From: Kondoa malvinella
Lineage: Eukaryota > Basidiomycota > Agaricostilbomycetes > Agaricostilbales > Kondoaceae
Assembly (NCBI GenBank): GCA_039545315.1
Contig: BCIM01000008.1
Location: 821,286 to 885,285 of the forward strand
Direction of reading: 5' to 3'
DNA: 64,000 nucleotides
This document shows positions 1 through 9,691 of this stretch, piece after piece; within the stretch, counting starts at the first letter, position 1; every line of letters begins with the position of its first letter. The notes below the pieces were generated by a model, which worked only from the letters and a program-made list of their open reading frames with translations, was not told the origin of the DNA and made no database searches. Position numbers and translations under genes: made by a program.

Positions 1-2118
1 CTTAGCAGCAGCCTTTCGCGGTGCCGTGCAGGCACAAGTGATCGATGGCAAGCGGCCAACTTTTATGTTATTATGTATGTCCTGCACTTGCCTGAGCTCT
101 TGTCAACAAGCTTATATCGCGCAAGTCACTGCTTGTGCTACAGATAAGCAGCTGAAGGGCCAGATGTTTCCGATTATCGAGGCCATGGACAAGGTTCACC
201 TAGCCTTCCAACAGCAGGGGGGCCTGGGCGACGGGTATGTTCTCCGTCCTGTCACTTTACTCAATTGATCCGCGATGTCAGAATGCTTCGCGTCTCTGTC
301 AATTTACTAACACCATCCGCGTACTTTGCTGGCAAAGCTGTCAAGCAGCGAGACTGGGACAAATTGGATGGTGCAAGCGACGTCGGTCACATGATTGATG
401 TACATGCGACTATGCCGCTCCTATTGTTATATGTGTTCATGACCTCCGTGCTCAGGTCAATAGTCTATCGGAGGCAGAGTACCAGCAAATTCGCAAGAAA
501 AACGGGTACATCAGCTTCCAGCGCCTGCATCTGAAAGGGTGAGCATCTCCCTTCTCTTTTGTACCCTTAGACCAGCCTGATGGGGCTGAAACTTGGCAGC
601 ATGTTAGGTTTCGACCCCTCGGTCGACGACACGGACAAGACCTCAGTGTTCAGCAAGCCGAAACCCAGTAAGCCTACATTGCGCTCGGTTATGCGTAGCT
701 AACTATAGCCCGAAAAGACCCTATTACATACAAAAAGGGATGTCTCGACCTTGACGGTGTGGCAGAGTCGTCCCTCGATGCCAGTTCCACCAAGTATTAT
801 TCATCTATGACGAGATGCTTGAAGTTCACGTCTGAGAGTGGACCCGCTGCTCGTTACGATCAGCGCTTAAACAAAGCGTACCACGATATCTTGGTGCGCA
901 TGAAACACTGTAGGGCCTCGATCTCATGATTTCGTAAATCGTTCTCATATGCTACATAGATGCCGACTATACCAGTAAGAACTCGTTGCTCCGACACCGA
1001 GACCGATCCTCACTGTGCAAGTAGATCCGTATGTGGAACGTTCGTTGGCGCCCTTGACTCCTACTGTGGCTCACCCAACTGGTCAGTGCAGTGCTTGTGG
1101 GCCGAGGCTTCGCCTGACCCACACTGTACAGTCATGATACCGGCTCTCTTGGCTCAAGCGCACGCTCAGTATCATCAGATGCATGATCATGATCCTCAGC
1201 AGCACCCCATGATGGATCATACGACAAACAATTACACTGCGTTCAACGATCGTGAGTCAGGCAGCCAGGAATACAAATTGGCTGACACCTTCTGGTCTCA
1301 CAGCTGGTCAGCAAGCTGAATATGAGAATCACCTTCAGCACAACTTATCCATCAACTATTGCAATCTGGCGTCTCATCACATGTTTGAGCAACTGCAGCA
1401 TCCGCAACATACCCCAGCGCAGACTGCACAAATCTTCGCTGAGATCGAGCGACGCATAGGTAGATCCGTTCGAGCAGCAGAGGGACTTGCTCACGTGCGA
1501 CTCTCGACCAGGTCCCGAGAATGCGAAGAAATGGTACCATTCTGCTCGTGAGGCGGCGGACCGAGCTCTGGCCGGAAATCCTGCAAATCGTGGATACGGA
1601 GGCAGAACTACTGCAGATTCGCACTACGCTCAGGCCATGAGTGTGTAATCCCCCTTGGTACCATTTTCGCGCTGACGGGGCCGGATCATCCAGAGATTCA
1701 CAACAATGCGATGCTGGACAAAGTTCGAGCCACCGCCGCTCAGCACTTCAAGGACGTCGGTACGTAGCCCATTCCCAAGCTTTCTGAACCTACAGCTCAC
1801 AAGGTTGTCGAGAAGATGGTAACATATCCCGAGCAGTACAGATTCCTTCTGAACACACGTACACCCCAGAGCAGCAGACGGTCTGGCATGAAGAGGTGGT
1901 CAAAAGCTTTGCAGGTCTTCGACATTGATGATCTCTCCATTCAGTCATGCGCCGCGGTAATCTCCGCAGCAACTCTGTACACAAGCCTTTCTTCGTCAAC
2001 TGATCAAACGTCTCTCACAAACATATTTTCATTTTCATCTTCGCCTCGACTCGATTCGACTCTTCCACGTGATGTACAAGCGGAACAAGTGCCAGCTGAC
2101 GGCGGGTCACAGTATTGA
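1..2118 (+). CDS. Unrecognised multi-exon protein, 5' end outside window
   Basis: I do not recognise the product. A single reading frame can be threaded from the left edge through a chain of short introns with good signals. Examples are 1250-1301 (GTGAGT...CTCACAG), 1460-1511, 1641-1693 and the intron opening at 1760. Joining them gives a continuous hydrophilic protein. It has a conserved-looking block around 440-900 (motif YISFQRLHLKG), a Cys pair (QCSACG, near 1090) and a Gln/His-rich stretch (YHQMHDHDPQQHPMMD, 1170-1215), followed by an Ala/Glu-rich helical region. The exact splicing of the last exons is uncertain: the stop could be at 2001-2003 or 2116-2118. The start codon lies outside the window. 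That this is one gene rather than two is an inference from matching splice phases. Confidence 0.5.
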
Positions 2119-3233
2119 AGCTCTAGGCTTTTGCATACTCCTTGTAATAATCCCTCGGATAGACTTCGTGCACAGTTCATTTCTCCTCTGATCTTGCAAA
2201 CGTCGGTTCTGCGAAGCTTCAGACCAGGCGATCATAGAGTAGCAACAGAGCGGCTACCAGAGTTCAAGTTAGATAATAGACGAGAACGCTTGAAGATCAA
2301 TGAATGCGATCAGAGTTTGGAAATCTTGAGGCGCAGAAATAAGACAAGAATACAGCCTGACGGCGTTTTCGCGATGTACAGATAGGAGTCTTGATGAAAC
2401 AGTCAGACAGCAGGACACGCAGCATTGTGAACCATTCCTGGCGCACTACACAGGCAGCTTGAGAGATTCGATAGACCTCGAACCGCAACGACGAGACAAG
2501 TAGACTCCTGCAAAAGGCTCGACAGCACAGTCAGTGCACTGCAAGACACAGACCTATTGTTCGCAAGATATTGAAAGAGACCGCCGTTTGTAGTTGTAGT
2601 AGTTGACGCAAAGGCAAATCGAAGTGCTCGAATTAACAAGACGACTGTCTCCCTCAGAGCAGCTGCAAAAGGCTTTTGAATTGTCTGCACTGCTCATTTG
2701 CTGGTTGCTGGTCCTCAGACTTTGGCTTCCTTGGACCGCGCATAGCGAAGGCAAAGCCCAAAGCGCATACGTCTGAGAATCGGCCTGTCACTCGCTATCA
2801 AGCAAGATTGTAATGCAAGCGGCCTCCCAGACTTTGTGTTCTTGCTGCATTGCTCTCGCTTTCGTAGCTGGCACCCAATACTATTCCAGACTAACCTGGA
2901 ACAGAGCTTTTCAATCCGAGTCTTCTACTGGCTGTCGTCTGCCAGAGTCTCTTCTCTACTTCATGGTTCAAGAGCAATCTGCGCGTGCGAATGTATCATC
3001 TAAGAGGCGCTCATCTGAAGTCTACTGGCGCACTTTCGAAGATCTGTATCAGGCATTACCATAACGCGCGTGGTCAACGCAATAGTGATACTACGTAGTC
3101 AACAGCTCCAGATGACAGCAGTAAGGAGACAACGAGAAATAAGACGTGAATAGCATAAATGTACAAGCGTGAATATTAATGAATAACTGTCTCGATATCC
3201 TATTGTGAGCCTGATTGCATCCGCCGCAATGCT
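2119..3233. other. 1.1-kb stretch without a supported gene
   Basis: Only short open frames on both strands are present (the longest about 95 codons). None has a recognisable domain, and I could not join them by convincing introns. It probably holds the 3' ends of the two flanking convergent genes. A plus-strand frame at 2813-3064 starts with a hydrophobic, Cys-containing N-terminus but has no other support. Confidence 0.4.
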
Positions 3234-5468
3234 CTAGTGTCTGGTCGAGTAGCCTCTCCAAAGGTCCTGAGCAGGTGTGGCCGGCGTTTTAGCCCAGCCT
3301 GATTTAGTCTGGATCATCGCATTGATGTCCGCAGCGGTCGGTAGTCGCTGGAGGTTTCGTTGTCCGCAATACAACATCCACAGAGTCATGGCGAGGTTTC
3401 TCAGAGGCTGACCAAAAGTTGAATTGCGCGCTTCAGCTGCAAAACCTTCCGCGAAACCGACCTGCCAGAGAGAATGCCATCCATCCGGGTAGACAAGCTT
3501 CTCGGCCTTGGGATGTTCGTGAATCAAAGCATGAAGAATTGTCTGCACTGGAATGAAACATGAGCTTGCTTGAAAGAGAAGTGATCATGGACATACTCAT
3601 CTGGTCTCTGCGCAGCGTTTCATCGCCATGCGCGGGCGCAGACTTCCAAGCCGTCTGCTCCAACTTGATGATCTCAGGTTGTTCAGATCGCAGATGAGCT
3701 TGCTGTTGAGGAGAGATATGCGGAGCTGAGGCAGTATGAGCCGCGCGCCTGGAAAAGAGGAAAAGGACCTACTCATCTTCGCTATTCCCTCGAGTGTATG
3801 GTATTCCGATGGAATAGATTCCACCACTTCTCCTGCGTGCGCAACTACCCACTTAGCAAGACGGACGAGCTCCTTGCTTGCTTGTTCATGACCTGCATAG
3901 ACATGAGTCTCGCTGGAACGATGGAAGTGATTCACCGACCTTGAAAGCTGACGACTGACGCTGCTGGATGCGGCACTGACAGTGCGGCTACATGAGAGCT
4001 TGATCCCGTCGACGACGATTGTTTGGAAGAAGCAGCCGCTTGAGTCAGCTGAGGGTGATAATACATTCCTTTGTACAATTCCCACACATCATTTGTGGGA
4101 ATTATCTACGTGATCATCAGTCACGCCGCTTGCAGAGAGCGGAAAAACAGACGTAAGAATGTTGGGCTTGACCTGCTGGGCGTGCCACTCGCAAGATTGG
4201 CCTCACACTGGTACCCGCCGTTCTGTGATTGTAAAGTGTCCACAAGAGATCGGAAATAAGCTGAAGATGAGCGGATAATTTGGACAGATCTGAGATGGCG
4301 AGTCGGTTCTCCATTCGCAAACACTGAATGTGAGCAAGAGGCCCGGTCCCGGATACCTTTTGCCAAAGCACGTTTGTCAACATCTGCACTGCACACTAAA
4401 TTAGCTAACAGGATACTAAGGCAAGAACATAAAGCTGGACCTACTCATCTGCCAACGCCGGGTCTCGAAATCTGCAGAAGCTTCAAATGATTTGCCGGAC
4501 TGTTTGAGCAAGCCAGGCTGCATAGACTGGCCCGACGCTGTACTATATCTAGCAGTCTGATATACAGCTAAAACGCGGGACTTACTTAGAGCTGCAATCT
4601 CAGGCAGGAAAGCTACATTGGTGTTTCGATCTTGATGAGGATCGCCTGTCGCCTCGCGACATACATAATCGATTGTATCAACGAGCATTGTCGTGGCCAG
4701 CATACAGGCTGTGGTAGTACATCAGCATCTGGAGATAAGCGAATCAGGTAAGCTGAGCTGACGTATGCTCGCTTTTCGGTGCTCTTTGTTGTACGTCTGC
4801 TGCGCGTTGAATTTGTCGACAATGGTCAGCTCCTCTGGCGTGCAGCAATTGAGAAAGTAGACTTTGTTCTCGACCACTGTATGATATGGCAGATTTGGTT
4901 GAGATACCAGGCAGTCGAATACCTCTAAAGGAGCTCCGTTGGGCCTGCGATATTTCCACTGGCCTGTCAATCGCAATGTCAAACAACCGGACTTCAACAG
5001 CATACAGAATGACTTACTACCGTGTAGCATTGCGTATAGATCGTCGAAGGCTTTGTCAGCCAATTGAACCAACGCAGCGTGTTTCTGCTCAGGCGTCGCC
5101 TTCTTGACCGCAGGATTCAGATTCAGCCAATTACAAATCTCCTTGTTTGCTGCGAGTTCCGAGTTCAGCGCTTTCAGATCAAAATTGCCATCATTAACGA
5201 CAGGCTTCGTTGCATTGAATGAAGCAATAGGCGGATTGTTGGCAGGCTGTGCATGCCTGGAATGCTTGGAGTAGATGCGGATGAGTGGGTAAACGCATGC
5301 CATGGGTATTTTTGGTGCTTGGGAGACTTCTGACTTTGTCAAAGCGTTAACATTCAGAGTCGGCTCGGAATGATTCTTGCCGCCTCCAGTCTCGCGAGGA
5401 GGAGAGGGAGAGGCTGACGTAGGGGCAGGTCGTTTAGCAGAGTTGGCTGAGCCGTGCGGAGCAGACAT
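3234..5468 (-). CDS. Unrecognised multi-exon protein
   Basis: No known domain recognised. The gene starts at 5468 (MSAPHGSANSAKRPAP) with a low-complexity Ser/Pro/Ala N-terminus and then a well-behaved globular sequence. Motifs include IPMACVYPLIRIYSKH and LPYHTVVENKVYFLN. It ends at 3234 after an aromatic-rich segment (DGWHSLWQVGFAEGFA). At least eight exons are needed. Clear introns include 4970-5026 (57 nt, in frame), 4733-4788, and minus-strand donors at 4444, 3772 and 3599, each following an ATGA triplet-plus-one, with acceptors near 4389, 3704 and 3548. An exon encoding a stretch beginning IIPTNDVWELYKGMYY lies at about 3948-4111. Several middle junctions are approximate. A secreted or membrane role is not suggested: there is no signal peptide or transmembrane segment. 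Confidence 0.6.
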
Positions 5469-6035
5469 GATGATGAATGAACAACAGAACAAGAGTTGAC
5501 GAGAAAGCAACGCTGCGTTCAGAGGCAGGTCAAGCAGGACAAGACAAAGGGAAACACGGTCGGCTGACGACTGACGACTCGGACTCGTCTTTTGACCAGG
5601 TCTTGCTACGCTGATCATGCAAATCACTGTTCGACGCTATTTGTTGCAGCCTTACTTGCCATGATGAGAGAGAATCGCTTTTCGTGAGTCTGCTAAGGCG
5701 TTCTAAAAGGTTCGAAGGTAGCCTCTGACTTCGCCTATAGAAGCCGGAGAGGATGACATCAGATAGAGAGATGAAGAAGAGGCTGATGCTGAGCAGGTTG
5801 ACGAGCCAGCAGAAATTCGCACAGCGAGAGATCACAGCGGCATAGATACGCAGAGGCAGGGGATCAGGCAATGACAATAGCAGGGCTTGGATGCTGCAGG
5901 CAAGAGAGGCCCATGGATCCTTGCAGACGAAGGCTGAGCAGGAGAAGCAATCAGACAGGAATCAGACAGGCAGTGGCCGTCACTGGCCAACGAAATTCTT
6001 AGGACGCTTGCACCGATACCAGCACCTCCTGTGAC
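5469..6035. other. Divergent intergenic region
   Basis: 567 bp between the start codons of two divergent unrecognised genes, so it should hold both promoters. Open frames here are short and unsupported. No clear TATA box or repeated operator seen. Confidence 0.4.
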
Positions 6036-7078
6036 ATGTCTATACCCATCGCCGGACCTTCCAAAGACGCCAGCAAGGCTTTACCTGCCTTACAACTCGA
6101 GAAAGACCCAGATCGCCCAACATCGAAACAGCTCACAGCGCTGTTCAAGGACTATAAACCTGAATACGACCCTGCAGCGTATCGACCTGGCGTAGAACGC
6201 TGTAGAATATCTTGCAAGCAGACTGAAGCCCAACGTCTGGCCAAGCAAGAGCCTGACTGCTCTGGCTATTGCTACCTTGTCTGTTCCTTCGGCGACTTTT
6301 TGCCTTGTGTACGAGCTGATTGGGAGTGCAGAGCTATGGGAAAGGCTTTAGAGAAGCAGTCAAATCAGCTCGGAGGCAGGCATTGCAGAGGCAGCCTAAA
6401 GAATTGACTGATGAAGAGCAAATTGCGCATGATCGATATTGGTTCTCCCCGCTTGAGGGCAAGTATATCATCTGGTTCAAGGGCAAGAAGAACTATCACA
6501 ACCATATCGAGTTTATGAGTGAGTCTCTGTCTGTGCCGATTGAGGCGAAATACTGATCGTATGTCGTAGGCATACCGAGCGAATTGATGGTCTTGTGCTA
6601 TCAAGTACAACAAGAGAAGTGGTCTCAGCTCACAAATCTGGTCAAGCAAGAAAACAGGCAGCTAAGACTGCAAGGAGTCAAACAGAAATATAGCATGGCC
6701 AACCAAAAGTGCTTCCTTCCCTCTTGAATCATTACCATGACTGACAACATGTATAGCATGGGCATTATATCACTAGCAGAAGACACACAGTCCTACCTGC
6801 AACGTTTCCGAGCACACAATATCCGAATCTTTTCGCCCGGATTAAACAACATTGCCAAAATACCTACTTTCTACACCGACGGAACGTATAATAGAATGAT
6901 AGGTCAAGTATGGGATGCAGTAAGAGAGGGCAAAGCGTTTGAATTAGCAGGGAGGATGTTGGATAGCACCAGGACGGTTGTGGGACAGTATCTGGACCAT
7001 AGGAAGGATGGTTCAGGGAGTGGTAGAGGAGGGTTTGGGCCACCTGGTCCTCCGTCTGGTGCTGGTGGAGCTGTATGA
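6036..7078 (+). CDS. Unrecognised 296-aa protein
   Basis: Four exons, 6036-6278, 6332-6518, 6570-6708 and 6757-7078, join into exactly 297 codons including the stop. The three introns (53, 51 and 48 nt) have GT...AG ends and branch-like CTGAT/CTGAC sites. The protein is soluble-looking. It starts MSIPIAGPSKDASKALP, has a central acidic/aromatic segment (KELTDEEQIAHDRYWFSPL), a helix-rich second half, and a Gly/Pro-rich tail (GFGPPGPPSGAGG). There is no signal peptide or membrane span. I cannot assign a family. The perfect frame across three introns makes it a real gene. Confidence 0.7.
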
Positions 7079-7183
7079 GGGCTGTACATTACGTCTGTGG
7101 GCAGGTCAAGCCAGACGACGGTGCCGATAAGCCTGTCTGTCTTCAAATGTAGCAATACGAGCCTACACATCTCAGCCTGCGCC

Positions 7184-7392
7184 TCATGCATACTGTCGAG
7201 CTTCAACAAGGCGCAGATGGGAGGTGAGCCAGATGATTTTGGAAGCGTCATGCATTTCGTGCTTGGCTCGCACCCCTTGACCTGAACAGCCAACCTCGCG
7301 TGTGCAAGTGACTGAGAGTATACCAACTCACTGATATACCAGCTTGCATCTACGGGGAAACTGCCTTCAACCGCGCGTAGAAGTCGTTCAGT
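7184..7392 (-). CDS. Possible small spliced gene, 5' exon unresolved
   Basis: On the minus strand two exon-like segments, 7392-7332 and 7281-7184, flank a canonical 50-nt intron (7331-7282, GTGAGT...TTCAG). Joined, they encode a compact peptide beginning TERLLRAVEGSFPVDASWYI and ending IIWLTSHLRLVEARQYA before a stop at 7186-7184. Its amphipathic, low-bias composition looks protein-like, unlike the neighbouring shadow frames. The segment is preceded by an in-frame TAG that would have to be a splice acceptor, and I found no satisfactory exon with a start codon upstream. It may therefore be a gene fragment, a gene overlapping the GH17 leader, or chance. No function is proposed. Confidence 0.3.
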
Positions 7393-7462
7393 CTAAGGAC
7401 AAGAAAAGCCTTTTGACACCACCTTGCATCTCTCTGTGTACTGTGATCTGCTTTAACACAAC

Positions 7463-9475
7463 ATGACCTATTACAACGTCGACTCGCAACCCGGGCAGGG
7501 CCAATACGGCCAAGGTTTCTACAACAATAACCAGTCAACAGCGAGCATGATGTCTATCGTTCGTTGTGCTGCTACCGACCAATTGGGACAGCCACTCATG
7601 TGCATGTTAGCCCGACTACAATGATAAATATACAACAGGAGCATATGGTTCAGGTTACGCGGGAGGGCAACATTCTCGTTCTGTGCCATGGTACAAGTCA
7701 AATTGGTTCAAGATAGGCGCTGGCATACTCGTCCTAGCAGGTATTGGAGGTGGAATAGCGGCGTATTTCTTGACGAAGGACGACTCGCCAACAAGACCAT
7801 CTTCATCCCGCTCAACCACTTCAGTGAAGAACGACCCGAATCTACACGTCTCTTTTCCGGGCCTTTGTTATAGTCCGCCTTATTCATCCTTTTACCCCAA
7901 TTGCGGTGATACAATCGAAGGCGTTGAAGTGGATGTTCAACTTCTTGCCCAGCTTACAAAGGTCGTGAGGCTGTATGGTGCGGATTGCAATACCTCAGCT
8001 CTGGTCAGCTCTCTCGGCATATTCAAGTACCAATACTGATTGAAACTGCAGGTACTGGACGCGATCCAAAGAACAGGAGTAGATCTGAGCGTCTTTCTCG
8101 GAATCTACATTGATGAAGACCCAACCATCTATGAACGTCAAGTGGCCGTCGTAATAGATGCGCTTCAAACATTCGGTACAGACAATGTACAAGGCATCAT
8201 TTCTGGCAATGAGTATAGTTCGTCGGAGCAATAATGCAAGATGTTATGACTGATGCTTGGTGCAGTTCTGGTTCAGCAGACGGCGAATGGAGCAGCGGGC
8301 GCAGCAGCAGCAGAAGTCAGCGCCCTCTTCAAGTAATCTACTCAGCTGACATACCTTGGCAGGCTCTCGTCATCTCAAACATGGCAGACGTTCGAAGTAA
8401 AGTCGAGGCGCTCAATCTACCCAAGACTATCCCAGTCGGCTTTGCGGGTCAGTACACGCAGTAATTTGGCTCGTCAGAGTCTCATCGCTGCTTGGTTATC
8501 TGACAGACGCCGGTTCGCTCATCACTGCGGAATTGGCGCGTGGAGCAGACTTTGTCATGGCTAATGTTCATCCGTAAGTCGCTTCGATGCGATCGCATCC
8601 GAGTACTAATTCCAGACGACTGGTTTACAGCTTTTTCGTAAGGCTTTGCTGTGTTCTTAATGACATTCCTTAACAAGCTACATAGTCTGGAGTTGGCATA
8701 GATCTAGCAGCGGGCTGGACATGGTGAGCGCGGTTCTATATAACGAAACTCCGTCTCAATACTACTTCTCAGGAACTATTTGGAGACGGACGCACCTTCT
8801 ACAGCGAAAACAGCAGCAAACAACCCACCCGTTTACGCAGCAGAGTAAGCATATCCTCATCTGACTGAATATTGCTGATCAGCGATTCAGGGTCGGATGG
8901 CCAGGCGGAGCATTCAATAACGGCTCGCTCACTCTCAATGGCTCCGAAGCATCCATGGACAATATGCAAGTCTTTTTAGATAGCTATGCGTGTCAGGCGA
9001 ATACGAACTCGACGCCTTATTTCTGGTTTGAGAGTGAGCTTTGTCTGATGTGTCATTGTTCTCTGCTGATATGCGATGTACCATAGTGTTCGAGTAAGCC
9101 GCAGTGTTCGTCGCCGAAATCAAGTCGCTAACGGGTTGCGACCGTTTCAGTGAGGAGTGGAAGGGGACACAATATGGCGAGTTCTTTCTGACTATGCCTC
9201 AATGCAGTATCTGATTCTTTCGGTTCAGGTGGTGCTGAATCGTTCTGGTGAGTTCCTCAAGTAGTCGTTCCATCACATTTGAACCTATGATCTGCAGGGG
9301 TTTGTTCAGTAAGCGATTCCGAAAGTCCAATACGCATTGCTGATGTATTTCTACAGACTCGGACCGGACGCTCAAAGAGGGTATCAAGATTCCTGATTGT
9401 GAACCACCAGTGCGTTCTCTATCTCGTTCAAGTCATCACTTTAAGCTAAAACTCCGCGCGCAGGCATTTGATTAG
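7463..9475 (+). CDS. Membrane-anchored GH17 beta-1,3-glucanase
   Basis: A cell-wall glucan hydrolase or transglycosylase of glycoside hydrolase family 17 (SCW4/SCW11/BGL2-like). The first 70 residues are cytosolic and Tyr/Gly/Gln-rich. Residues of roughly 70-92 (WFKIGAGILVLAGIGGGIAAYF) form one signal anchor, making it a type II membrane protein with the catalytic domain outside. Family motifs follow: GLCYSPPYSSFYPNC, VVRLYGADC, FLGIYID, GNEYIL (acid/base Glu), NVHPFFSG, YAAEVGWPGG (nucleophile Glu) and EEWKGTQYGGAESFWGLF. Sixteen exons: 7463-7558, 7611-8003, 8052-8217, 8266-8315, 8363-8447, 8507-8573, 8631-8637, 8686-8723, 8773-8844, 8891-9033, 9087-9093, 9151-9176, 9229-9247, 9298-9308, 9357-9409 and 9464-9475. 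They total 1245 nt, 414 aa. Two exons are only 7 nt and one intron (9177-9228) is GC-AG. Confidence 0.93.
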
Positions 9476-9691
9476 AGGACGGCTGGGCCGACGGCGACAC
9501 TGATTGTATTCGAGCTTGCATGTATAGAGACATTCGCGTTTGGCAGGGCGTTTCCGGACTCGTACAATCTGAGAGCCCAAGACGACAGTGATAACAGTCC
9601 AACTCGAGGTCCTTAACTAAGTCTATAAGGTTAAGTTCGGTTGAAATTTATGGCCAAGTCAATAGCTCGTCCCCCTTTGTTCACTGAAGTC

